From Pararobbsia alpina_A (GTDB lineage Bacteria > Pseudomonadota > Gammaproteobacteria > Burkholderiales > Burkholderiaceae), in contig NZ_OZ221288.1 of the NCBI RefSeq assembly GCF_965118125.1, forward strand, positions 1,302,001 to 1,366,000: 64,000 bases of DNA. The letters run 5' to 3'. This document shows positions 27,401 through 35,327 of this stretch, one piece after another. Numbering within the stretch: the stretch's first letter is position 1; every line of letters starts with the position of its first letter. Below the pieces are notes generated by a model. That model was given only the letters and a program-made list of their open reading frames with translations, searched no databases and was not told the origin of the DNA. Position numbers and translations under genes: made by a program.

Positions 27401-29615
27401 TCGACAGACGCGAAGACAGCATGCGTGCGATGGCGAGGTGCTCACGCGTGCGCGCACCAGGCTCGATCGCCCGGTACGCGGCCTCACGCACGCTGTCGTG
27501 CACGAATCGGTAGACGTTTTCGTCGCGCAGGATCAGGCCTGCTGCAATCGCTTCAGCGGTGCGCTGCGCAATCTGCTCGCCCGACAGCTGCGCGACCATG
27601 GCGAGCTTGTCGGCCGATGCTTCGTGGCCAAGGCACGCGAGCGGCCGGATCACCGTCTGCGCTTGCTCGCCGAGCCGGCGCAGACGATACCCGACAAAGT
27701 CCACCATGGCCGCTCCGGTCGCGGTGCCGTCGCGCGCCTCAGGCGCGTTCGCCGCATCGATCTGTAACGGCTGCCAGTCCCATTGCGCGTTGACCTGCTT
27801 GCCGACCACGCTGTCCTCGGCGAGCTGACGCACCATCTGAATCGTGTAGAACGGATTGCCCGCCGTGCGAGCCCGGATCAAGGCCGTCAGCTCGTGCAAG
27901 CCCGATGCCTCTTCCGGCAGCACGTCGCCGAGCAACTGCTCGACGTCCGCCTCCTGGAGCGGCTGCAGGCGAATCTCCTGCACCGGCACCTCGCTCGCAT
28001 GGATCGCCGACATCGCCTCGGACCACGGATGCACAGCATCCACTTCATTGTCGCGATAGGCACCGATCAGCAGGGTCTGCGGCACGGCGCGACGCGCAAC
28101 GAGGAACTGGAGCAGTCCGGCCGTGCCCGAGTCGATCCACTGAAGATCGTCGACAAAAAGCACCATCGGCCCGCGCAGTCTCGCAATGGCGGCGATCGCC
28201 TGCGCGAAGGTCGTGTACATGCGGAACTTCGCGGCATCCGGGGGCACGTCTCCCGCCGGTGCTTGTTCACCGATCAACGCGGCGAGCTCGGGGATGAGAT
28301 CGACCAGCAGTTGTCCATTCGGACCGACAGCCTGCTGAATCGCATCGCGGCATGCGGCGCGTTGGTCGTCGCCCAGCGACAGCATCTGGCGAATCAGGCC
28401 CTGCAAGGCGAAGACGATCGTCTGATACGGCACATCGCGCCGATACTGGTCGAACTTGCCCGACAAAAAGAGCCCCGAGGCGGACCGGCGTTGCAGCAGT
28501 GCGCCATACAGCGCCGATTTGCCCACCCCTGCGTGCCCGGCGATCATCACGAAGCGCAGTTCGCCCGAGGCGCGCACCGCATCGAATTCGTGCAGCAGCG
28601 TTTCGAGTTCCGCCTCACGCCCGTAGAGCCGCGACGGTCCGCGCCATACCGGAGCGAAGCGCCGCGAGGAATTCAACGACTGGTCGAGTTCGAGCCGGAC
28701 GAGACATCGACCGAGGTCCGCGCGCACGTTCGCGGCGGACTGATAGCGTTCATTGGGCGACTTCGCGAGCAGGCGCGCAATGATCCCGCCGACTGCGGCA
28801 GGTAGTGAAGGCACAGCTTCGTGCGCGGGCACCGGCGTGCGCGTGATATGGCAATGCGCCCATTCGAGCGGCGTGTTCGCGCGAAACGGTAATTCACCCG
28901 TAAAAAGGCGATAGAGCGTGACACCGAGCCCATAGAGGTCGCTGCGCCAGTCGAGCCCGCGGTCCACCCCGCCGGCTTGCTCCGGTGCGAGGTACGGCAT
29001 GCTGCCCGGAAAAGGGGGCGGCGCATCGGCGTTGTCGAAGCTATCGGCGGTAGTGCGGGCATTGCCGGCATCGCCACCGTGGCCCGTGAGGCCCGGGATC
29101 GCCGGCCCACGGATGGCCGCCCCTTCCGGATCGAAGTCGCCCAGGCCCGCGGCATCACCGTGCGTCATCGCGTGAACCGCCGCCCCGAAGCCGATCAGCC
29201 ACGCCCGATCCGATGACAGGTCGACCAGAACATTCGCCGGACGCAGATCGCCATGGATCACGCCATCGCCATGCAACCGGTCAACGGCCCCCGCGAGCGC
29301 GATCGCGATCCGCAGCCGCGTATGCAGGTCTGCCTGAGTCTCGAGGAGATCCTCTAGACACGTGCCGCCCGGATCGGAAAGCACCAGCGCCGTCAGGTTC
29401 CGGAACGACGTGAGCTCGAGCGGCAGCGCCGACCAATCGGCGCGCAAATGCGCGCGCAGCGCATACTCGCGTGTCAGGCGGCGCGTGCCGTCAGGTTCGG
29501 GCCGTACCGCGTTCTGCGCGACGAGCAGAATCGGTTCGCCGCTTGGCGACTGGCCACGAAACACGGACGTTTCGGCCGACCGGATCAGTGAAAGGGCAAC
29601 GCCCGATAAATTCAT
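24474..29615 (-). CDS. Giant signalling protein: Ser/Thr-kinase-like domain, AAA ATPase, PAS, histidine kinase
   Basis: A 1713-residue multidomain protein. Residues 1-300 have a kinase fold with HGDLRPAN (121-128) and an APE-like YLAPEQ (208-213). The VAIK lysine is not evident (ILLVAQNAV) and DFG reads GFG (142-144), so phosphotransfer there is doubtful. Walker A GHAGVGKSA (360-368) and Walker B MVLFVDDLQW (484-493) mark an AAA-type ATPase. A long helical region follows to about 1300, then PAS (about 1320-1450). The histidine kinase has His1494 in SSIAHEVSQP, N-box INLVVNANQA and G-boxes DNGPGI and GLGMGLSI. No receiver domain or partner regulator is adjacent. Divergent from osmC. Confidence 0.93.
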   Translation of the reverse strand: MNLSGVALSLIRSAETSVFRGQSPSGEPILLVAQNAVRPEPDGTRRLTREYALRAHLRADWSALPLELTSFRNLTALVLSDPGGTCLEDLLETQADLHTRLRIAIALAGAVDRLHGDGVIHGDLRPANVLVDLSSDRAWLIGFGAAVHAMTHGDAAGLGDFDPEGAAIRGPAIPGLTGHGGDAGNARTTADSFDNADAPPPFPGSMPYLAPEQAGGVDRGLDWRSDLYGLGVTLYRLFTGELPFRANTPLEWAHCHITRTPVPAHEAVPSLPAAVGGIIARLLAKSPNERYQSAANVRADLGRCLVRLELDQSLNSSRRFAPVWRGPSRLYGREAELETLLHEFDAVRASGELRFVMIAGHAGVGKSALYGALLQRRSASGLFLSGKFDQYRRDVPYQTIVFALQGLIRQMLSLGDDQRAACRDAIQQAVGPNGQLLVDLIPELAALIGEQAPAGDVPPDAAKFRMYTTFAQAIAAIARLRGPMVLFVDDLQWIDSGTAGLLQFLVARRAVPQTLLIGAYRDNEVDAVHPWSEAMSAIHASEVPVQEIRLQPLQEADVEQLLGDVLPEEASGLHELTALIRARTAGNPFYTIQMVRQLAEDSVVGKQVNAQWDWQPLQIDAANAPEARDGTATGAAMVDFVGYRLRRLGEQAQTVIRPLACLGHEASADKLAMVAQLSGEQIAQRTAEAIAAGLILRDENVYRFVHDSVREAAYRAIEPGARTREHLAIARMLSSRLSNLRTADDLFELVNHFNIAGSLISDPDERIRIALLNLDAGLYAKASTAYASALAYLESGIRFLGEDAWTAQPRVRARLGAAMAESLLVQGRLEEASSHIDEMLAQCSEIEELAQACVLEMTLHSVQSRNADAVASAIAFLARTGIHINAQPTREEVDSAFAAVLAGLGDRPVEALASLPPVEDPVVKARLDVLSSVMVPAYFTDKYLPLRILCEIVNLSIEHGIAGASAEGIALLGSMTGDAFGDYELGYRFARVGCDIAERRNYTVRKAKSLFSFELACYWTQPISVALEAIRAAFAAGVRSGDITMACFSSNHIVTDLLMHGDALDSVWNESCTALDFVRGTSFVDAAKIIVAQQRFIEAMRGNTRDVASFDGVEFDERAFEADFTPTSMSTMVFWYWVIKGKVRCLGGRFDEALSAFEEAAKFEWSSLGHIQLLDFHFFRALAAASIKPSRDPMDLASQRTSEILRDAIARIERWAQSCAATFADKLCMLQAELARLENRPMDAIDAYQRAAVLAREQGAVHFEALAYERAALFFDARGYASMRDDHLRRARDAYVRWGAHGKVRALERDYPDFDPLAAENARLCDHLSEENAQRKRVEATLRESEAFLTHAQRISQTGSWWWDVTANEGRCSDQLMRMFEIEGTWGDRVFQHLLEAIHPDDRARVEYELSSAFRVGASFRTEYRVSLPSGALRHYQSVGEPDNSVEGRCTYIGTVIDLTERKRGENALRAAHAELAHVTRVATLNQLTSSIAHEVSQPLASIVTNGYAALRWLGRETPDMNEVRAALDRVISDGNRATEVIQRIRDLSRRRASTRVSLDMNEMIAETLELVRRETEHNDVVVAFDPAPGLPAVVADRVQLQQVMINLVVNANQALGGVLGHAREIRVSTAPGHEGRVVVAVKDNGPGISPGDAANVFEPFYTTKQDGLGMGLSICRSIIEAHGGRLWLDAAPGSGATFAFALPKGPASAAAQ

Positions 29616-29745
29616 GAATGACGAACCCACTGGGGGACAGTGCGGAGTGTAGGGCTGCGGACGCCCAGTGCGCAGCCCGATCCCAGGTGGACGGTATTCT
29701 AACGGTCGGGATGCAATCAGGCATGCCGATGACAGGAGAGTGGCA

Positions 29746-30228
29746 ATGGCGCAGCACGAGCACACCTATCAGGTCAACATCGAATGGACAGGCAACAAGG
29801 GCACGGGTACGTCGGCCTATCGGGCCTATGGCCGCGACCATACGATTCGTTCGGGGACCAAGCCGGATATCGCCGGCTCGTCGGATGCGGCCTTTCTTGG
29901 CGACGCATCGCGCTGGAACCCCGAAGACCTGCTGGTGGCATCGGCGTCGGCATGCCACAAGCTGTGGTATCTGCACCTGTGCGCCGATGCGGGAATAGCC
30001 GTACTGGCTTACGAAGACGAGGCGGTCGGCACGATGGTCGACAGCCCGCAGCTAGGCCGGTTCACGCAGATCGTGCTGCGGCCTCATGTGACGATCCGTG
30101 CGGGCGACAATGCGATGCTCGCTCACGAGTTGCATCACGCCGCTCACGCACGGTGCTATATCGCGAACTCGGTCAATTTCCCGATCGAGTGCGAGCCGAC
30201 CATTCATCTAGGCGTTCAGCCCGCGTGA
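29746..30228 (+). CDS. OsmC/Ohr family peroxiredoxin-like protein
   Basis: A 160-residue OsmC-family protein reducing organic hydroperoxides. The peroxidatic Cys lies in LVASASACHKLWYLHLC and the resolving Cys in HAAHARCYIANSVNFPI, with the conserved Arg/Glu environment (NPEDLLVA, YEDEAVG). ATG 29746 has AGGAGAG 5-8 nt upstream; an upstream in-frame ATG at 29668 lacks domain content. Its 3' end overlaps the convergent marR-type gene by 21 nt, recalling ohr/ohrR pairs. The MarR neighbour lacks an obvious N-terminal OhrR cysteine, so a link to peroxide sensing is only suggestive. Confidence 0.92.
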   Translation: MAQHEHTYQVNIEWTGNKGTGTSAYRAYGRDHTIRSGTKPDIAGSSDAAFLGDASRWNPEDLLVASASACHKLWYLHLCADAGIAVLAYEDEAVGTMVDSPQLGRFTQIVLRPHVTIRAGDNAMLAHELHHAAHARCYIANSVNFPIECEPTIHLGVQPA

Positions 30229-30678
30229 GCGCAGGAATTCAGACAGCAACGTCTTGAGCGTCGCGGTGTTGTTTTCGCCGAACGACGATTCGATCTGCGC
30301 GTGGGCCCGCTCGACTTCCTGGCGCACGCGCTCGACGACGTCCGATCCGGCTTCAGTGATGGCCGCATAGGCGCGGCGCTTGTGGGCAGGGTCGGGCATC
30401 TTGCGCACGAGCTTGCGCTGGTCGAGGCGGTCGACATTGAGGGCAAGGGTCGCGACATTGGTCAATGCGCGGTCACGGAGTTCCTTGAAGGTGTGTGAGC
30501 GCGTGCCATCGAAGGACGTCAGGATCCGGTACTGCTCTTCATTCAGGGATTCGCGTGCGAGACACTGGGCGGTCTCGGTGCGCATCAGGCGGTCTGCAAC
30601 GAGCAGAAGACGGTAAAGACTCGTATCGGCGCCCTGTTCATGCATGTGGTGATTCAATTCGGTGGGTGTTGCGTTCAT
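30208..30678 (-). CDS. MarR family transcriptional regulator
   Basis: A 156-residue winged-helix repressor. The DNA-binding part spans about 45-115: NEEQYRILTSF, HTFKELRDRALTNVATLALN (recognition helix) and the wing DRLDQRKLVRKMPDPAHKRR. Flanking helices form the dimer. The only cysteine is Cys39 (TAQCLARES). The gene is convergent with osmC, overlapping by 21 nt, and has a palindrome 50 nt upstream that may be its own operator. Effector unknown. Confidence 0.9.
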   Translation of the reverse strand: MNATPTELNHHMHEQGADTSLYRLLLVADRLMRTETAQCLARESLNEEQYRILTSFDGTRSHTFKELRDRALTNVATLALNVDRLDQRKLVRKMPDPAHKRRAYAAITEAGSDVVERVRQEVERAHAQIESSFGENNTATLKTLLSEFLRSRGLNA

Positions 30679-30727
30679 GGTCGTGTACCCCGGCGCAAGG
30701 GTGATCGCTCATGATCGCGGAGCGAAG

Positions 30728-30744
30728 CTTAACTCCAGCTTAAG
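30728..30744. promoter_or_regulatory. Palindromic operator candidate upstream of the marR-type gene
   Basis: CTTAA-N7-TTAAG is a perfect inverted repeat, extended by AA/TT on both sides, 50-66 nt upstream of the marR-type start. Size and AT-rich arms resemble MarR-family operators, so autoregulation is plausible. Confidence 0.5.
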
Positions 30745-30786
30745 TTTGGATTTTGTAGGGAAAGCCCCCGTACGGGCGCACACCTG

Positions 30787-30815
30787 ATGCGGTTGCGAAG
30801 CATTCGCAACCGCAT
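30787..30815. repeat. 13-bp perfect inverted repeat downstream of the GGDEF-EAL gene
   Basis: ATGCGGTTGCGAA (30787-30799) and TTCGCAACCGCAT (30803-30815) are exact reverse complements with a 3-nt loop; a further CAACCGCATT copy lies at 30821-30830. It sits 111 nt beyond the stop of the minus-strand GGDEF-EAL gene. It could end that transcript, but it has no T-run in that direction. Confidence 0.6.
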
Positions 30816-30925
30816 TGAGGCAACCGCATTTGGGCAGCAAGGTCAGAGCCCCACCCTGGCTAACCCGACTCAGTCACCCTGCCTTAGGTACGTTGTCTGC
30901 GTACCCGGGGCTTCAGGGCGACGGC

Positions 30926-33055
30926 TCAGGCCAGGGCAACCGGCAGCCCGTCGCTGTGAACGCGCAGAAAGCGCCCGGCGTCGGCAGGGTTCATGGCCCG
31001 GCCATAGAGGAAGCCCTGCCCGTATTCGCAGCCATGGATGGCCAGGAAACGTGCCGTCTCGGCGTCTTCGATGCCTTCGGCCACGGTCGGAATCTCGAGA
31101 TTGGCCGCGAGACCGAGGATCGCGGTCACGATCTTTTCGCTCTCGGCGCTGGTGCGCATCGACATCACGAACGATTTGTCGATCTTGACCTTGTCGACCT
31201 TGAGCTCGCGCAAGTGCGACAAGCTTGAGAAGCCTGTGCCGAAGTCGTCGAGCGATACGCGGATGCCGCGACGCTGGAACTCAGCGATCGCCACCTTCGC
31301 CCCGTCGATATCCGCCAGCAAGGCCGTTTCGGTCACCTCGATCTCGAGCCTGTCCGGCTCCATCCGTGCGCGCGCGAGCACATCGCACAACGCATTGACG
31401 AGGCCGCGATCGGTCAGCATGCGGGCCGACACGTTGAGCGAAAGCCGCGTCGTTGTCGGCCATTGCGCTGCATCGCGGCACGCTTGACGGAGCATCGAGA
31501 ACGTCAGGTCCGACACCACGCCGAGCCGTTCCGCCACGGGCACGAAGATATCGGGGCTGACGGGTCCTCGCTCGGCATCGGTCCAGCGCGCGAGGATCTC
31601 GAAGCCGTACACCTCACCCGTCGTCAGATCGACGAGGGGTTGATAGTGCGGATGGATCATCTCGGTCATCAGCGCAAAGCGCAGATCCGATTCGAGCGTT
31701 GCCTGCTCGCGCAGCGCGTCGTCCATCGCGGGCTCGAACAGACGGTAACCGAGCTCGGTATCGCCCTTGGCCCGATGCATGGCGATATCGGCGGCGCGCA
31801 GCAGACGCTCCGCGCTATCGCCGTCGCCGGGGTACGCGGCAATGCCGAGGCTCGCGCCGATTTCGAGCGCCATGCCGGCATAGGCGATCGGCGTCGACAG
31901 TTCGTCGAGCACGCGCTCGGCAAAACGGCTGGCCGCCATCGCATAGGTTTCAGAATGCACACGTGTCACCAGTGCGAATTCATCGCCGGCAAGACGCGCG
32001 ACCACGTCGTTCCATCCCACCATGTGGCTCAGGCGCGATGTGATCTCACAGAGCACGCGGTCGCCGATCGAGTGACCGTAGAGTTCATTGATCCGCTTGA
32101 GGCGCCGAACGTTGATCACGGTCACGAGGATCGTCGACGGCGAACGTGGCACACGCGCGATCTCGGCATCGAGCCCGGTCGCCAGTGCGATCCGGTTGGG
32201 CAGACCCGTCAACGGATCGCTCTTGGCCAGATGCTGGGCTTCGCTTTGCGCGATGCGCGTGGCTTCATGTGCGCGGTCGAGCGCGTGCGTAGTCTCGAGA
32301 AACGCGTTGAACGCCGCAGCCATATCGCCAATCTCGTCCGTGCGCTTCGTTCCCAGTATTTCGAAATCGCGCTCACCCCGCGCGAGACGATTGAGTGCCG
32401 CGGTCATTTCGCGCAGCGGGGTCGTGATGTTTCGTCGCACGAGGATAAACATGACGACAACCAGAAACAGCGCACCCATGGCCATGGCCACCACACAGAC
32501 CACGGCGAAATGCGTCACGCCCGAGATGGCTTTTGACTCGCGCGTGGCCGCATCCGTATTGGCGGCAATGACCTGGTCGGCGGCGTGATCGGCATCGGCA
32601 TAGAGCGAACCCAGCGTCGCATCCGATCGATCCGCAGGCACATCGTGCGTCGGCTGTGTGATCCAGCTGCCGTGTGCCGCATGAAACGCGCGCCATTTGC
32701 GTTCGAAGTCAGTGAGTGCCGACTGCGCGTCCGCATCCGCCATGCCGCGATAGTCGGCCACTTCCGAGTCGATCATCACCGCGCGGCGCCGCGCCGATTC
32801 GAGCAGTTGCAGACGCACCCCATCGTCGCGCTCATGCGCGAGGTTTGCCTCGTCGAGACGAAACTCGGTCAGCGTGTCGCCCAACTCGCCAAGCAGACGC
32901 GTACCACCAAGCCAACGCGTGCTGAGTTCATTCGCGCGGCCATCCACGGCGAGTAACGCGCCGACGGCGAGCGCGCTCATCGCGACAATGACGATCACAA
33001 ATGCCGCGAAGCACGCAGTGAGCTTTGAATGAATGGTCGAGTGTTTGTGGGCCAT
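30926..33055 (-). CDS. Membrane GGDEF-EAL protein with HAMP (c-di-GMP turnover)
   Basis: A 709-residue inner-membrane protein. A helix at about 13-37, a periplasmic helical sensor to about 175 and a second helix (about 180-203) are followed by HAMP. The GGDEF domain (about 275-430) reads AGDEF at the signature, with DPLTGLPNR before it. The EAL domain (about 445-700) has EIL in place of EAL but keeps Asn (NVSAR), Glu (EVTETAL), DDFGTGFSS, the Lys of VKIDKSF, AEGIED and YGQGF. This pattern favours phosphodiesterase activity, with cyclase activity uncertain. ATG 33055 is preferred to TTG 33091. Monocistronic. Confidence 0.92.
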   Translation of the reverse strand: MAHKHSTIHSKLTACFAAFVIVIVAMSALAVGALLAVDGRANELSTRWLGGTRLLGELGDTLTEFRLDEANLAHERDDGVRLQLLESARRRAVMIDSEVADYRGMADADAQSALTDFERKWRAFHAAHGSWITQPTHDVPADRSDATLGSLYADADHAADQVIAANTDAATRESKAISGVTHFAVVCVVAMAMGALFLVVVMFILVRRNITTPLREMTAALNRLARGERDFEILGTKRTDEIGDMAAAFNAFLETTHALDRAHEATRIAQSEAQHLAKSDPLTGLPNRIALATGLDAEIARVPRSPSTILVTVINVRRLKRINELYGHSIGDRVLCEITSRLSHMVGWNDVVARLAGDEFALVTRVHSETYAMAASRFAERVLDELSTPIAYAGMALEIGASLGIAAYPGDGDSAERLLRAADIAMHRAKGDTELGYRLFEPAMDDALREQATLESDLRFALMTEMIHPHYQPLVDLTTGEVYGFEILARWTDAERGPVSPDIFVPVAERLGVVSDLTFSMLRQACRDAAQWPTTTRLSLNVSARMLTDRGLVNALCDVLARARMEPDRLEIEVTETALLADIDGAKVAIAEFQRRGIRVSLDDFGTGFSSLSHLRELKVDKVKIDKSFVMSMRTSAESEKIVTAILGLAANLEIPTVAEGIEDAETARFLAIHGCEYGQGFLYGRAMNPADAGRFLRVHSDGLPVALA

Positions 33056-33519
33056 GCGAGAAAGTCGTCGTGCAGCATGCGACGTCGGCAAGCTTTACCG
33101 ACATGAAATCACGGTCGCGTATCGCGTCGAAAGCGCGTTCATCTCTCTAACGGCACCGAGTGATTTTCCTGAATGGGAGGACAAGTTTTGATCCGTCGAT
33201 TCGATATGTAATCGCCAGGGTTCAGTTCTCCAAAACGTGAGATGTGGAGGACTTCGTTCAGCGGGTCTGAATCAGGGATAGTCCGACGTCACGTTCGTTG
33301 CAGGGTACTTGGAGAAAAATGTCGTTATTTGGACGCGGTCAATGTGTCCGCGTGTGATGCACAAGCACGTGGATCAAGGCGTGTGTCGTAGTGCCAAGCC
33401 AATTTGAGTCACTGCTCGAATACTCGCCTATCTTCCAAACGCCAACTCGGGTAGCGTGCCCACATTCACTAAGCACCTTCACTAAGCGCATTCGTGACGA
33501 GCATCAGACAGGAGACACA
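33056..33519. other. Intergenic region with a 10-bp direct repeat
   Basis: A 464-nt region between the divergent GGDEF-EAL gene and a small acidic protein gene. The only structure noticed is TTCACTAAGC twice (33465-33474 and 33478-33487, 13 bp apart) just before the small gene. A reading frame is open from 33391, but its translation does not look like protein and it has no ribosome site. Confidence 0.4.
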
Positions 33520-33729
33520 GTGGAGTTCCCGGAACACGATTCACCCCCGGACAACACCGACGAGCGCGCCTCGATGGACATCATCGAGGCCTACGTCGAT
33601 GTGGTTCGCCGCGCGAAAGGCAAGCTGACGTTGTCGGAGATCGATATCGATCTCCCGGACTTCGAGGACCATCTCGAGGATTTCGTGCGCGACGTGTTTC
33701 GCACGATGACGATCGACGATCACAAGTGA
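33520..33729 (+). CDS. Small acidic protein of unknown function
   Basis: A predicted 69-residue protein starting at GTG 33520 with AGGAGA 5-10 nt upstream. It is strongly acidic, especially in the last third (LSEIDIDLPDFEDHLEDFV), with one predicted long helix (MDIIEAYVDVVRRAKGK). No signal peptide, membrane segment or known domain was recognised. It stands alone, 246 nt before the PLD gene; that gap shows nothing notable. Confidence 0.65.
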   Translation: MEFPEHDSPPDNTDERASMDIIEAYVDVVRRAKGKLTLSEIDIDLPDFEDHLEDFVRDVFRTMTIDDHK

Positions 33730-33975
33730 CCCGCGTTTCATCCGTCCCATTCGGGCAGTACAGACCGGTATAGAACTCGCGAACCCGCACCTTCTCGACC
33801 GCACGTTCCGCTGAAAGCGACCAGGCCTCATGTCGCTGGGGATACGCCTTCCATTACCGTTTATTTCGTCCTGCTGTTCAAACACAGGTATGAAACGTGC
33901 GACGCCACCGGCACGCGCACTTCATGAGACAGAGCGACGTCGTCGCGCACGGCGCCTCGGTCCTTCACGTCACGC

Positions 33976-35247
33976 ATGCCTGTCCTTGCCATTGTCATCG
34001 TTACCGTCGTCGCGACCCTGATCGTCGTGCTCGTGTTCGCCAACCTGTCGAGCGGCGAGAAAAAGGTCGGGCACAACATCCAGCGCCTGTATGGCAGCGA
34101 CGATCCGCAATTCATCCGCTCGATGAGCCAGTTGCTCGGGCCGCCCGTCGAAAGCGGAAATCGATTCGCCGTGCTCGTCAACGGCGATGAGATCTTCCCC
34201 GCGATGCTCGACGCGATCGCCTCGGCTCGCTACACGATCACGTTCGAAACATTCATCTATTGGTCTGGCGAGATCGGCGCGAAGTTTGCGAAAGCACTCT
34301 CCGACAAGGCACGCGATGGCGTCGCCGTGCACGTGCTGCTCGACTGGGTCGGCAGCGACAAGATGGATCGAGGCTATATCCGCGAACTCGAACAAGCCGG
34401 TGCGCAGGTCCTGCTTTATCACAAGCCGCACTGGAGCGGCCTCGGGCGCATGAACAATCGCACGCACCGCAAGTTGCTGGTCGTCGACGGCGCACTGGGT
34501 TTTACGGGTGGCGTCGGCATCGCCGAGGAATGGACGGGTCACGCGCAGGACGCGAAGCATTGGCGCGACACACACTTCAAAGTCGAAGGCCCCGTCGTCG
34601 GCCATATGCAGTCGGTCTTTATGGACAACTGGATCAAGGCCAGCGGCGACGTGCTGCATGGGCCGAGATATTTTCCGGCCATCGAGCACATGGGCCAGGG
34701 TGTCGCGCATATGTTCAGCAGCTCGCCGACGAACGGCGCCGACGACATGCAGCTGATGTACCTGATGGCAATCACCGCGGCAACGGAGTCGATTCATCTG
34801 GCCAGCGCCTACTTCGTGCCGGATAAGCTTGCGATCAATGCGCTCGTCGAAGCCGCTAAGCGTGGCGTACGCATCCGCATCATCACGCCCGGGCAGCGCA
34901 TCGATACGCATACCGTACGCGAAGCGTCGCGTGCGTGCTGGGGGCGCCTGCTCGAAGCCGGCATCGAGATGTACGAATATCAGCCGACGATGTTCCATTG
35001 CAAGGTGCTCGTCGTCGATGAGTACATGGTGTCGGTGGGCTCGACGAATTTCGACAGCCGCTCGTTCAAGCTCAACGACGAGGCCAACCTGAACATCTTC
35101 GATCGCGACTTCGCGCGACAGCAAACGGCGATCTTCGAGAAGGACATCGAACGCTCGAAGCGCATCACACTTGAATCGTGGCGCCATCGTTCGTGGCGCG
35201 AAAAAGCCATCGATCGCGTGATCTGGGTGCTCGATCCGGAGCTGTAG
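33976..35247 (+). CDS. Phospholipase D-like protein, cardiolipin synthase type
   Basis: A 423-residue PLD-superfamily protein with one N-terminal membrane helix (about 1-22). Two HKD motifs are visible: THRKLLVVDGALGFTGG (about 157-173) and HCKVLVVDEYMVSVGSTNFD (about 339-358). This two-domain layout matches ClsB-like cardiolipin synthases, which join phosphatidylglycerol or other phospholipid head groups at the inner membrane; some relatives are phospholipases. No ymdB- or ybhO-type partner is adjacent. It lies 80 nt upstream of kynB but appears functionally unrelated. Confidence 0.88.
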   Translation: MPVLAIVIVTVVATLIVVLVFANLSSGEKKVGHNIQRLYGSDDPQFIRSMSQLLGPPVESGNRFAVLVNGDEIFPAMLDAIASARYTITFETFIYWSGEIGAKFAKALSDKARDGVAVHVLLDWVGSDKMDRGYIRELEQAGAQVLLYHKPHWSGLGRMNNRTHRKLLVVDGALGFTGGVGIAEEWTGHAQDAKHWRDTHFKVEGPVVGHMQSVFMDNWIKASGDVLHGPRYFPAIEHMGQGVAHMFSSSPTNGADDMQLMYLMAITAATESIHLASAYFVPDKLAINALVEAAKRGVRIRIITPGQRIDTHTVREASRACWGRLLEAGIEMYEYQPTMFHCKVLVVDEYMVSVGSTNFDSRSFKLNDEANLNIFDRDFARQQTAIFEKDIERSKRITLESWRHRSWREKAIDRVIWVLDPEL

Positions 35248-35267
35248 CAAGCCGGTCGTTTCCGGGC

Positions 35268-35297
35268 TTTGACGGCCCGCCTCGCGCCGCGTAGCAT
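35268..35297 (+). promoter_or_regulatory. Putative sigma70 promoter of the kynBUA operon
   Basis: TTTGAC (35268-35273), an 18-nt spacer and TAGCAT (35292-35297) resemble -35/-10 elements, 31 nt upstream of the kynB start. GAGGAG at 35310-35315 may be the ribosome site, though 12 nt from the ATG. Confidence 0.4.
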
Positions 35298-35327
35298 GGG
35301 ACGCCGCCTGAGGAGCACTCAAAAAAC

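Noticed and set aside
33391..33519. N-terminal extension of the small acidic protein
   Set aside because: Translation is not protein-like and covers a direct repeat; the GTG at 33520 has a proper ribosome site.
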